NCBI GenBank assembly: GCA_964413265.1
Contig: CAYPRX010000086.1
Span: 1 to 31,334 of the forward strand
Direction of reading: 5' to 3'
DNA: 31,334 bases
Source of the DNA: CAVYGN01 sp964413265
GTDB taxonomy: Bacteria; Spirochaetota; Brevinematia; Brevinematales; JAOACQ01
Translations under genes and position numbers: made by a program
Notes under the pieces: model-generated
What the model saw: only the letters and a program-made list of their open reading frames with translations
The model's database searches: none
What the model was told of the DNA's origin: nothing
In this document: positions 8,004 to 15,919 of the stretch, in pieces
Layout of the letters: the number at the start of each line of letters is the position of its first letter
How positions within the stretch are numbered: the stretch's first letter is position 1

Positions 8004-8873
8004 TTAACCTTCCAGGTAGGTAATATCTACGTAGTCTATGTTTGCTTTTTCCATTTCCTCGGTAATAACGCATTCGATGTTTTCTTTCCGGGCTTTATGC
8101 ATCAGATACTCAGCCAGTTTTTCTTTGATATCGTCATACTCAAGCCTTTCTCCCGGTATTTTTCTGATAAGTTTGAAGATTGTCATACCACCTTCTGCAG
8201 CCTCCACGGTGGCGATTTTCCCAGGCTCAAGGTCATTGAGCATAGTCAGGGTCTCCTCTGAAATCTGATGCCCCGGAACATCTCTGTGATGATTTGATTT
8301 CAACCCTATTTTTTCGAGTTCTGAGTTCAGCAAATCAATATCAGTGAATTTTTGCATGAGAGTGTAAACAGCCTTGACATCATTTGCGGTGCCGACGTGA
8401 ACATCATAAAAAGTGAACAGATCAGGTTCCTTCATATGATCTTCATTCTCCATATAATATTTTCTAAGCTCTTTCTCTCCGAAGCGCATTGTCTCACCGA
8501 GCCTTTTATCAAGAAAATTTTCAATGATCAGATCGTTTTTGACTTCCGAGAAAAGCCCGGGCTCGTCAGTCTTCAGAGCTGTAAGGTTGTCCTCCCATTC
8601 CCGGACAGATGAATAATTATTTCTGAGGTCATTTATCCTTTTATTTACAGCTTCCTCGGTTACACTGACGCCCTCGGCCTCTGCCCTTTTGAGCAGTAAT
8701 TTCCTTTCCATCAGGAAATTCAGAACCTCGGTTTTTATAAATTTAAGATTATCATGAGTAGGTTTAAAATCGATCTCTTCGTCCTCCTCGAGCTGTACAA
8801 TATAACGTCCCACTGCTTTATCAAGCATTTCTACGGTAATCTGTTCTCCATTTATAGTAGCTATTACGCTCAT
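8004..8873 (-). CDS. SurA/PpiC-like peptidyl-prolyl isomerase or chaperone, no signal peptide
   Basis: The 289 residues start MSVIATINGEQIT, the usual opening of the SurA/PrsA N-terminal chaperone domain (A.VNG..I), and continue with the long helical arms of that domain to about residue 150. A parvulin-like segment follows, containing DVPGHQISEETLTMLNDLEPGKI and the downstream GGMTIFKLIRK strand. Several residues of active parvulins are not obvious, so isomerase activity is uncertain. There is no signal peptide, unlike SurA, PpiD or PrsA, so it may act in the cytoplasm. AGGGAG precedes the ATG. The gene is 42 bases downstream of mtaB and upstream of the 621-residue protein. Confidence 0.75.
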   Translation of the reverse strand: MSVIATINGEQITVEMLDKAVGRYIVQLEEDEEIDFKPTHDNLKFIKTEVLNFLMERKLLLKRAEAEGVSVTEEAVNKRINDLRNNYSSVREWEDNLTALKTDEPGLFSEVKNDLIIENFLDKRLGETMRFGEKELRKYYMENEDHMKEPDLFTFYDVHVGTANDVKAVYTLMQKFTDIDLLNSELEKIGLKSNHHRDVPGHQISEETLTMLNDLEPGKIATVEAAEGGMTIFKLIRKIPGERLEYDDIKEKLAEYLMHKARKENIECVITEEMEKANIDYVDITYLEG

Positions 8874-8915
8874 ACCTAACTCCCTGATATCCCAAATTTT
8901 TCAAGAGAGATTTCA

Positions 8916-10175
8916 TTAACCATCACATAGCTCAAGATGCTGCCCGTTCCTTATGATCTTCGAAGGGACCAGGTATGCCATGGTATTTGGTCTTCCGGCT
9001 CCTTCAGTTCGAATCCTGATATAATTCGAGGTATAACCGGTCCATTTCCCGTCTTCCACCTTCTCAAGAAGGGTCCGGCACGGCCTGCCAAGGAGAGTTC
9101 TGCCTGCAAACCTTGCTGCCTCCTCATAGACCTTCTCTTCAAGCATCGAAACACGTTCTCTTTTAATCTTATCGGGCAGATTCTTCATAAAATAAGCCCT
9201 CGTGCGGGGCCTCGGCGAGAATGGAAAAATATGCGCCCTTGTAAAGCCGGCCTTTCCGATAAGAATTAAAGTTTCTTCGAATTCTTTTTCAGTTTCACCG
9301 GGAAAGCCAGCAATTATATCCGTCGTGATACCGCAGCTTTCATCCTTTGATCTGATCTTTTCAACAAGGTCAAGATAAAATTCCGGGGAATATGACCTTC
9401 CCATTCTCTCAAGGACTCCGGCACTCCCGCTCTGAAGTGAAAGATGAAAATGCGCAGCAAGTTTGCCTGTGTCCAGCAGACCTATAAGCCTCGTATCGAA
9501 TTCGTCCGGCTGGAGCGAAGACAGCCTCAGGCGGAAATCACCCTTCAGTGATATAATCGATCTGACAAGATCATAAAGTGTTCCGCCTCCGGAAAGGTAT
9601 TCGCTTATATTTACTCCCGTAAAAACGATCTCTCTGTAACCTCTTCGAATGAGATCTTCCGCATAATTTATCGCAGCCTGTGCCGGAATGCTTCTGCTCC
9701 TTCCCCTGGCGGCAGGTATTTTGCAGTATGTACAGATTTTATCGCATCCATCCTGGATTTTGATAAACGCCCTTGTTCTTTCAAAATGCCTGACAATAGG
9801 AAATTCAGTGATTTCCGTATTTTCTTTATAATATTCCGGCATATGTTCTTTTTCTCTTATTATTTCAGGTATGGAATATTTATCCCTGTTTTTTACGATT
9901 ATATCGGCAATCCCTGTCTCTTTAATCTTATCATAATCAGTCGTTGTGTAACACCCGGTCGCGACAACCTTTTTTCCCAATTTTTTAGCCCTCTTCATAG
10001 CCTGGATCGATTTCATATCGGCTCGGCCTGTCACAGAGCAAGTGTTGACTACAATATAATCGGCTTCCTCAATGCGGTCCGCCATAGCAATATAACTTGC
10101 TCTGAAATTCTGGGATAGGGCTTCTGATTCGAAGCGGTTAAGCTTGCACCCAATAGTTTCGACATAGACTTTCAA
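8916..10175 (-). CDS. mtaB: tRNA N6-threonylcarbamoyladenosine(37) methylthiotransferase MtaB
   Basis: MtaB adds a methylthio group to t6A37 of ANN-decoding tRNAs, giving ms2t6A. The 419 residues show the UPF0004 domain with ETIGCKLN, NTCSVT and ATGCYT, whose three Cys bind the auxiliary cluster. The radical-SAM core has CDKICTYC (CX3CX2C), and a TRAM-like C-terminal domain follows. ETIGCKLN and NTCSVT resemble MtaB more than MiaB or RimO. The start codon is TTG at 10173-10175 with GGAG eight bases upstream, and residue 1 aligns with the family start. It is the first gene of a minus-strand run that continues through the chaperone-like gene. Confidence 0.92.
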   Translation of the reverse strand: MKVYVETIGCKLNRFESEALSQNFRASYIAMADRIEEADYIVVNTCSVTGRADMKSIQAMKRAKKLGKKVVATGCYTTTDYDKIKETGIADIIVKNRDKYSIPEIIREKEHMPEYYKENTEITEFPIVRHFERTRAFIKIQDGCDKICTYCKIPAARGRSRSIPAQAAINYAEDLIRRGYREIVFTGVNISEYLSGGGTLYDLVRSIISLKGDFRLRLSSLQPDEFDTRLIGLLDTGKLAAHFHLSLQSGSAGVLERMGRSYSPEFYLDLVEKIRSKDESCGITTDIIAGFPGETEKEFEETLILIGKAGFTRAHIFPFSPRPRTRAYFMKNLPDKIKRERVSMLEEKVYEEAARFAGRTLLGRPCRTLLEKVEDGKWTGYTSNYIRIRTEGAGRPNTMAYLVPSKIIRNGQHLELCDG

Positions 10176-10268
10176 TATTATTCTCCGAGGACATTTTAAC
10201 TAGGTATTTTAAAGCGTGCAGACAGGTATGTCAATGTGTTAGCTTATAGATTGTTTCACGAAAATGAC

Positions 10269-10297
10269 TTGAGAATTTTAACAAAACCCTTTAATAT
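10269..10297 (+). promoter_or_regulatory. Probable promoter of the YcxB-like gene
   Basis: TTGAGA at 10269-10274 and TAATAT at 10292-10297 are 17 bases apart. The match is moderate. Its position, downstream of an in-frame GTG at 10236, supports translation from 10359 rather than from that GTG. Confidence 0.45.
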
Positions 10298-10358
10298 AAG
10301 TTATGTAATGTTACCGATTGTAATTGGCCGGAATGGCAATATATTACAGGATATGACC

Positions 10359-10859
10359 ATGATTATAAAAGGCAGGCTATCTTTCGGGGATTATAAAAAA
10401 TACCAGATGCATTATGCAATTCCAAGGTATAGCATAATGTTTGCCGTATTTGCAGCGGGCTGCTTCATCCTGAAGTTCGGGGAGAGGCTTGGCAACAGGT
10501 TCAACTTCCAGCCTCTTGCCTCAAATATAATCGTATCAATTCTCCTTGCACTGTTTATGACCTCCGTCCTTTTCGCTTCTTTTTATTTCAGGATCAGGTC
10601 CCTGTTCAACGCGAGCGAAGCAATGAAATTAGAGCAGATCTATGAAATGACGGATGAGGGCATAAATATGAAGAGCGATCAGGGCGAATATCTTGTAAAG
10701 TGGGCTGATATCAGGCGGGCGGCATATTACAGGACTTATATGATATTATATACAGGCAGGAAGCTAGCCCTCCTGTTTCCATACAGTTATTTCAGCAGCG
10801 GAAGCGATTTGAACAAATTCAAGGAAACTCTCGAAAAAAATAAACCCGTCAGGCTCTAA
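10359..10859 (+). CDS. YcxB-like membrane protein
   Basis: This is a 166-residue protein of the YcxB type. It has a short N-terminal region (IIKGRLSFGDYKKYQ), two transmembrane helices around residues 27-43 and 56-77, and a cytoplasmic YcxB C-terminal domain. That domain begins near TDEGINMKSDQGEYLVKW and continues with the conserved pattern of a Trp-x-Asp-Ile turn and a strand ending LLFPYSYF. The molecular role of the family is unknown. ATG 10359 is chosen because AGGA lies seven bases upstream and the length then matches the family; a longer reading from GTG 10236 has no ribosome binding site. The gene stands alone between divergent mtaB and a separately promoted lipoprotein. Confidence 0.75.
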   Translation: MIIKGRLSFGDYKKYQMHYAIPRYSIMFAVFAAGCFILKFGERLGNRFNFQPLASNIIVSILLALFMTSVLFASFYFRIRSLFNASEAMKLEQIYEMTDEGINMKSDQGEYLVKWADIRRAAYYRTYMILYTGRKLALLFPYSYFSSGSDLNKFKETLEKNKPVRL

Positions 10860-10905
10860 TTACAGTGCTAACTCTTTCAAATCGGCCGGAAGCTTTATAA
10901 ACATT

Positions 10906-10934
10906 TTATACTTAATGCCGAATAATTGTATAAT
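10906..10934 (+). promoter_or_regulatory. Possible promoter of the lipoprotein gene
   Basis: A perfect TATAAT lies at 10929-10934, 21 bases before the ATG at 10956. The -35 position 17 bases upstream holds only TTATAC, a weak match, so the -10 box is the main support. Confidence 0.45.
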
Positions 10935-10955
10935 AGCTAAACGAGGATTAAATGC

Positions 10956-11360
10956 ATGAATATAAAAAAATCATTATTCAGGGCTGTTCTTTTCCAGACC
11001 CTGTTTTCCATTTTTCTTCTTGCCGGGTGCGGCCTTTACGGACCGAATGACAATACTGTCGAATCGAGCTCCGATTCCCGCCTGGTCGGTACATGGAACA
11101 GCTCCACTCCACAGATAGGATACTCAAGTCAGCAATTTATTTTTACCTATGATGGCACTTACTCTCTCCAAAACTGGGTTAATGGCACTGCTCAGCAGCC
11201 CATCTATGGCATATACTCCGTCGACATTAACATAGGTTCGCTGACCCTTATCCCTAACGGGCAGTCATCATCAACTTATTTCTACAGCATAAGCGCGGAT
11301 GAAAACACCCTCACAATAAACTTTAACGGAGATTATGCAACTTACGTAAAGCAGCTTTGA
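10956..11360 (+). CDS. Small lipoprotein with a lipocalin-like domain
   Basis: The protein has 134 residues. A signal peptide ends in the lipobox LLAGC, with Cys at residue 25, followed by a Ser/Asp/Asn-rich linker. A beta-rich domain opens with LVGTW and continues through FTYDGTYSLQNW, GIYSVD and LTINFNG. That layout is typical of bacterial lipocalin-like lipoproteins that report how much a quantity deviates from a blank state; a ligand cannot be assigned. GAGGA sits eight bases before ATG 10956. The last three bases abut the stop of the convergent rtcB gene, so there is no room for a terminator between them. Confidence 0.75.
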   Translation: MNIKKSLFRAVLFQTLFSIFLLAGCGLYGPNDNTVESSSDSRLVGTWNSSTPQIGYSSQQFIFTYDGTYSLQNWVNGTAQQPIYGIYSVDINIGSLTLIPNGQSSSTYFYSISADENTLTINFNGDYATYVKQL

Positions 11361-12794
11361 TCATCCTTTAATGCAGATCAGTGGCTTAAAGCCAGCAACC
11401 TTTTTTGAGAGCCCCGCCATATGAGCATCATCGACTACCCTGTCAACGTCCTTGTAGGCTGGAGGAGCTTCCTCCGCGACCCCTCGCATTGAAGAGCTCA
11501 TAATAAGGATCCCCTTTTTTCCAAGGTTTTCTACTATGTCTGAACCCCTCCATTTCTTCGACGATTGATGGCGGCTCATAGCTCTTCCCGCCCCATGGCA
11601 TGAAGAACTGAAAGCCCTGCTCTCACTCTCCGCTGTGCCGGATAAAAGATATGAAGAACTTCCCATGCTTCCCCCGATCAGCACAGGCTGGCCGGCCGAA
11701 GAGTATTCTTCCGGCAGTTCTTTATACCCCGGGCCGAAGGCCCTGGTAGCGCCCTTCCTGTGAATGAAAAGTCTTTTTTTCCTTCCACTTACAATATGCT
11801 CTTCTTCTTTGCATGTATTATGAGAGACATCGTAAACAATGGAGACAGATATCGAGGGAAAGAGATCTGATATCACTCCGCGAACGAAATGAGTAAGTAC
11901 CTGGCGGTTTGCCATAGCGCAGTTCATGCCTGCCCGCATAGCACCTATGTAAGAACGACCGAGATCAGAGTCGATCGGGGCGCAGGCAAGCTCCCTGTCA
12001 TAGAGCCTTATGCCGAAATTAACTGCCTCAAGCGACATCGAGCGAAGAAAATCAGTGCCGATCTGGTGACCCAGCCCCCTTGAACCACAATGAATACTGA
12101 CGACAAGGTCCCCTCTTTCAAGGCCGTATGCCTTCAACGCTTTTTCATCGAAAACATCCTCCAAAGTCTGGACCTCCAGGTAATGGTTCCCTGAACCTAG
12201 TGAGCCGATTTCCTCCCTGAGCCTTTCCTTTGCCCTGGAAGAGACCTCTTCCGGAAGTGCCCCCTCAATTTTTCCATGCCCCTCTATCCTTTCAAGATCC
12301 CCCGGGAAGCCATATCCTTTTTCCACAGCCCATGCTGCTCCTTTAGTCAGCATTTCATCCATTTCCCTGTTTCCCAGTCTGATCCCGCTTTCACTGCCCA
12401 TTCCAGCAGGTATGCGCCTGAAAAGCTCTCCGGCAAGTTTTTCTTTTAATTGCCCGAGATCATCAATTTTCATACCGCCCAGTCTTATCATCCTTACCCC
12501 GCAGGAAATATCGAACCCGACACCTCCAGCAGAAATCACCCCTCCTTCGGCGGCATCGAAAGCGGCTACCCCGCCTATCGGGAAGCCGTAACCCCAGTGG
12601 GCATCGGGCATCACGTATGCAGCCTTGACAATACCAGGCAGAGATGCGACATTTTTTATCTGCTGGAAGACCTTATCATCCATATCTTCAACAAGCCGGC
12701 GGGAGGCATAGATAACAGCCGGGACCCGCATGCCATTATAAGGGCTGATTTCCCATTCATAATCGCTTTTTTTTTCAAGTTTTTTTAATTCCAT
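11361..12794 (-). CDS. rtcB: RNA-splicing ligase RtcB
   Basis: RtcB joins RNA ends bearing 2',3'-cyclic phosphate or 3'-phosphate to 5'-OH, using GTP and Mn2+. The 477 residues fit the full-length family. Visible metal and nucleotide ligands are in GVGFDISCGVRM, GSLGSGNHYLEV, SIHCGSRGLGHQIG and YDVSHNT. The histidine that becomes guanylylated is in SCHGAGRAMSR. All catalytic blocks look intact. It follows archease by 18 bases on the same strand, and archease is the established activator that promotes multiple turnover of RtcB. In bacteria such pairs are usually RNA-repair systems rather than tRNA-splicing systems. Confidence 0.95.
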   Translation of the reverse strand: MELKKLEKKSDYEWEISPYNGMRVPAVIYASRRLVEDMDDKVFQQIKNVASLPGIVKAAYVMPDAHWGYGFPIGGVAAFDAAEGGVISAGGVGFDISCGVRMIRLGGMKIDDLGQLKEKLAGELFRRIPAGMGSESGIRLGNREMDEMLTKGAAWAVEKGYGFPGDLERIEGHGKIEGALPEEVSSRAKERLREEIGSLGSGNHYLEVQTLEDVFDEKALKAYGLERGDLVVSIHCGSRGLGHQIGTDFLRSMSLEAVNFGIRLYDRELACAPIDSDLGRSYIGAMRAGMNCAMANRQVLTHFVRGVISDLFPSISVSIVYDVSHNTCKEEEHIVSGRKKRLFIHRKGATRAFGPGYKELPEEYSSAGQPVLIGGSMGSSSYLLSGTAESESRAFSSSCHGAGRAMSRHQSSKKWRGSDIVENLGKKGILIMSSSMRGVAEEAPPAYKDVDRVVDDAHMAGLSKKVAGFKPLICIKG

Positions 12795-12812
12795 ACTTCC
12801 CGGACCTTTTAT

Positions 12813-13235
12813 TCACACATCTACAACGCATTGTGCGACCCACCTGTCACCCAGGTTTTCGACTACCAGCTCTGTCATGGTAGCGCCCTTGATGAGAACC
12901 GCCGGATGGTGCTTCTCCTTCTTGATGTTTTCACCCCATACTTCGGCCTCAAGCATTAATTCCTTCCCCCGTGTAATTGTTAAATCGAAAGACGAGAAAA
13001 GCATCTTCCTGACATCCATCTCATAAATAAGGGTGTTGATCCAGTCAAAGAAAAGGTATTCAATCCCCGCCGCCCTGCAGGTTATGTGAATTTTAGAGGA
13101 GCCGTCAACGAGGGAAGGATCTGTAATTACACCGGTAAGGGCTGTCGCCCCCATTATAAAAGCCTCAACAACGGTATCCCCCTCACCCCTGATACCTGTA
13201 TCGGCCATGTGGGAGAAGAGTTCCCATTTCTTCAA
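12813..13235 (-). CDS. Archease, RtcB activator
   Basis: The 140 residues contain HMADTGIRGEG near the N-terminus, matching the conserved Asp-bearing block of archease (consensus H.AD.GIRG.G). The central EYLFFDWINTLIYEMD helix and the C-terminal IKGATMTELVVE are also typical. Archease helps RtcB become guanylylated. The start is TTG at 13233-13235, one base after the PilZ stop. No ribosome binding site is evident, so translation probably depends on termination of the upstream gene. Gene order archease then rtcB fits the known pair. Confidence 0.92.
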   Translation of the reverse strand: MKKWELFSHMADTGIRGEGDTVVEAFIMGATALTGVITDPSLVDGSSKIHITCRAAGIEYLFFDWINTLIYEMDVRKMLFSSFDLTITRGKELMLEAEVWGENIKKEKHHPAVLIKGATMTELVVENLGDRWVAQCVVDV

Positions 13236-13236
13236 A

Positions 13237-13800
13237 TTATTTGACCAGTAAATTAGTGGCTTTCCAGAACATAAGAAGGGATTCGAAAGATGCTATAGAG
13301 GAAGGACTTCCATTAATCACAACCTGGTAGCCGCCGTTGGCAATGGGATCAACCCTTAATAGTCCCTTGCAGTTTTTCTTCAGCGATACAATAAATAGTC
13401 CCAGCAGTACTGTATCTTTTTGAGTTTCAGCTTTCAATTCATAAACCTTTGTCCCATAATTAACCATCGCATTTTCCTGCTGAAACTCATTTCCTACCAT
13501 ATTTTTCCTGCATAGCCATTTGATATAACTTATCTGGGCGCCCGACAGATCATGAAACCACAAACCGACCTTATTCCCGTTTGTACGGACAACCTTTGAA
13601 GGGAGAGAATGATCGCCTAAAATAATATTAACGGAATCTCCCGGGACAAGAAGGCTGTTAACCCTTATACCTGCACCCTGTGGCGATATGTCTATAACAT
13701 CACATTCCATAATATTCCCGTTCCGTTCACATGAAGCCATAATGTTAATCGATGTCCTGTGCTCAGACCTGAGAGCCCCTGACATATTCAAATCATCCAT
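13237..13800 (-). CDS. PilZ-domain protein, probable c-di-GMP receptor
   Basis: Of 187 residues, the first half is a PilZ domain. RSEHR (11-15) gives the RxxxR motif and DISPQGAG (near 37-44) the D/NxSxxG motif, the two elements that bind cyclic di-GMP. A beta-barrel strand with LPSKVVRTNGNKVGLWF follows. The second half, from about residue 105, is unlike PilZ and unassigned. AGGAGG precedes the ATG with normal spacing, making it the likely first gene of an operon with archease and rtcB. The binding motifs are intact, so c-di-GMP binding is likely; the effect on RNA repair is unknown. Confidence 0.85.
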   Translation of the reverse strand: MDDLNMSGALRSEHRTSINIMASCERNGNIMECDVIDISPQGAGIRVNSLLVPGDSVNIILGDHSLPSKVVRTNGNKVGLWFHDLSGAQISYIKWLCRKNMVGNEFQQENAMVNYGTKVYELKAETQKDTVLLGLFIVSLKKNCKGLLRVDPIANGGYQVVINGSPSSIASFESLLMFWKATNLLVK

Positions 13801-13918
13801 TCTAAATCCTCCTACTTATTAATTACTACTAAAAATAGTTATTTATTAATCGGTTTTTTATTCCTTACTCTTTAAAAAAGGTAATAAATAAGAACCGTGC
13901 CTTGTTGATGACAGGATT

Positions 13919-15277
13919 TTAAAGAGGCGGCAGAATTCCGACAGGGTAGAACTTGTTGGTTCTCCAGATGCTTTCCCCGGCGTTTGCCTTCTCAGGCATC
14001 AGCAGCATCTTTGCATCGAAATTGTTAATCATCTTTCCCTGATCCATCGATGCCTCATGCATTTTCAAGAGCTTATTCTGGTCAGGCAACCAGGCCTCCA
14101 CAGGTATGTATGTTCCAGGAAACTCCCTGAAAATGCAAATGACAATAGGGTCCGGATATACTATCCTTTTTTCAACGGTAACCGGTCCTTCCATTATGAA
14201 AAACTCGGCATGAATCCTGAATGGTACTTCCTGTCGCAAAACGGTTTTCGTCGTTTCTATGAAATTTTCTATAGTATAAATTTGTTTAAGCGGGATTTCC
14301 ACAGCATAATTCTCAAGTCTTCCCGTGTCCATAACCTTCAGATCATAATTAATGTATGATACTGCATACCTGTTCTGCCTTTCGGATTTTTGAATGAAAT
14401 CGCTTTTAATCTCAGTCTTTTTGATATATGATATTTTCTTTATGCCTCCGTCGGCGCAGGACTTTTCCCTGTCGGCTTCGATTTCGTAGACCGATATATC
14501 CCTGTTCTTCTTAGTTTTTTCAAGAAGTTTCAATACCCTTGATATTGAATTTTCATCTTTCAGGGATTCTATGATTATTTCAGCCGTTTTATCGGGTTCC
14601 CAAAAGGTTTGATTTACTGCGTCTATATTAAAACCCAGAACGGATTCATAGGGATAGGTCCCGAAAAATGAAGCCGCCGCCTCTATTCCAAACCTGAAAG
14701 AGGCTGTGTTTACTGCTCCGCATGGTATATATTCCGAATCCAGCGGTATTCCATTCAATAATTTCAAAACATTGAAAAATTCCAGCGATTTTCCATCTAC
14801 ACGGAACGAAGAATCGCTTCCCAGCTTCCTGTTGGTTGTTATAAGGTTCCCTTTAATCTCCCACTTGCTTATTATCCCGGCTAATTTCATTATGTCCTTA
14901 CTAAAATATTTCTTTGAGGCCGACAAGTGGTCCCAGAAAGGGTAATCGGAATGAGTTTCTTCTAAATAAGTCTTGCCGCCGAGATATCCCAACAACTGGA
15001 AATTGAGTCCTGAAATAAAACGTGTTACATAATCATCGGAGCCGAACAATTTCCCTTCATTAATATAGGAGTTATAGTAATCAATCATCCTCTTCAGCTT
15101 TTGCTGCTGAACAATTACATGAATATCAGGCTGATAAAAAGGAAGGTTAGACATACTCTTCGCTACAAGACCGTTTCCGAAAACAGGCATAACAGTCATC
15201 TTATCGAGAGATGTATAATTGCCGAGATCGTAATATTTTCGACTCCGGGAGTCAAAATAACGGCCAGGATTTTCCAT
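13919..15277 (-). CDS. Protein of unknown function (452 aa)
   Basis: I do not recognise this family. There is no signal peptide or membrane helix, so it should be cytoplasmic. The first 230 residues are mixed helix and strand, with aromatic-rich stretches such as YYDLGNYTSLDK and HSDYPFWDHLS. Residues 230-300 include a helical, charged segment (DENSISRVLKLLEKTKKN). The C-terminal third is strand-rich (PFRIHAEFFIMEGPVTVEK). Cysteines are scarce. A weak AGG lies before ATG 15277. The gene is flanked by divergent acetyltransferase and downstream PilZ genes with 118 bases between, and seems to be its own unit. Confidence 0.7.
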   Translation of the reverse strand: MENPGRYFDSRSRKYYDLGNYTSLDKMTVMPVFGNGLVAKSMSNLPFYQPDIHVIVQQQKLKRMIDYYNSYINEGKLFGSDDYVTRFISGLNFQLLGYLGGKTYLEETHSDYPFWDHLSASKKYFSKDIMKLAGIISKWEIKGNLITTNRKLGSDSSFRVDGKSLEFFNVLKLLNGIPLDSEYIPCGAVNTASFRFGIEAAASFFGTYPYESVLGFNIDAVNQTFWEPDKTAEIIIESLKDENSISRVLKLLEKTKKNRDISVYEIEADREKSCADGGIKKISYIKKTEIKSDFIQKSERQNRYAVSYINYDLKVMDTGRLENYAVEIPLKQIYTIENFIETTKTVLRQEVPFRIHAEFFIMEGPVTVEKRIVYPDPIVICIFREFPGTYIPVEAWLPDQNKLLKMHEASMDQGKMINNFDAKMLLMPEKANAGESIWRTNKFYPVGILPPL

Positions 15278-15305
15278 AGTATAAACCTGATTTTATCTTG
15301 AATAT

Positions 15306-15311
15306 ATTATA
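15306..15311 (-). promoter_or_regulatory. Possible -10 box for the 452-aa gene
   Basis: On the minus strand TATAAT occurs at 15311-15306, about 29 bases before ATG 15277. No convincing -35 box is at the usual distance (TGGTAT 17 bases upstream), so this is tentative. Confidence 0.3.
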
Positions 15312-15361
15312 ATACAATTTTTTATTAAATACCATAATTTTAAGACAAGGTTTTATTCATA

Positions 15362-15391
15362 TTGACATTCACTGCCCGGGCGTTATATAAT
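15362..15391 (+). promoter_or_regulatory. Strong sigma70 promoter of the acetyltransferase gene
   Basis: TTGACA at 15362-15367 and TATAAT at 15386-15391 are both perfect, with an 18-base spacer. The -10 box is 35 bases before ATG 15427. GGAGAG supplies the ribosome binding site. Confidence 0.8.
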
Positions 15392-15426
15392 CATTTTCGA
15401 ACGAATATCGAAGTGGAGAGAAATTT

Positions 15427-15897
15427 ATGGATAAATCATTTAAGATAAGACAGGCTGTACTGGATGATATAGATATTATAATAAAGATCAGGCTCGATTT
15501 TCTAAAAGAACTGGGGACTGTAGTTAGTGATCATGATGCTGAAATTCTTTCAAAAAAATCAAGGGATTTCTTCCTCCGCAGCATGGCATCAAAAGATACC
15601 TTTGTATGGTTTATCGAAAAGGATGGAAAAATCGTTTCGACCGGTGCTTTTTTAATATTCAAGCAGCTGCCGCTTTCACTTAATGAAACCGGAATAGATG
15701 CTTATATTTTCAATATTTATACAATTCCGGAATACCGCAGGCAGGGCCTGGCGACGATAATAACCCATCAGATAATGAACGAGGCGAAAAAGGTTCAATG
15801 TATGAGAGTCTGGCTCCATGCTATAGGGGAGGGTGCCCTCCTTTATGAAAAGCTGGGTTTTAAAAAAAGAGAAGACGTCATGGAATTTTTATTTTAG
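15427..15897 (+). CDS. GNAT-family N-acetyltransferase
   Basis: The 156 residues follow the GNAT layout. IRQAVLDDIDIIIKIR is strand and helix 1, and EKDGKIVSTGAFLIF spans strands 2 and 3. IFNIYTIPEYRRQGLA gives motif A with the acetyl-CoA pyrophosphate loop RRQGLA (Q/RxxGxG/A). LYEKLGFKKRE is the typical C-terminal motif. The acetyl acceptor is unknown. The gene has its own strong promoter and is convergent with the secreted-protein gene, 22 bases away. Confidence 0.85.
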   Translation: MDKSFKIRQAVLDDIDIIIKIRLDFLKELGTVVSDHDAEILSKKSRDFFLRSMASKDTFVWFIEKDGKIVSTGAFLIFKQLPLSLNETGIDAYIFNIYTIPEYRRQGLATIITHQIMNEAKKVQCMRVWLHAIGEGALLYEKLGFKKREDVMEFLF

Positions 15898-15919
15898 GCA
15901 CCCCTCAAATACAATAGCC

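Noticed and set aside
10236..10358. GTG at 10236 as start of the YcxB-like gene
   Set aside because: No ribosome binding site and 41 extra residues unlike the family. A promoter-like pair lies downstream of it and AGGA precedes ATG 10359.
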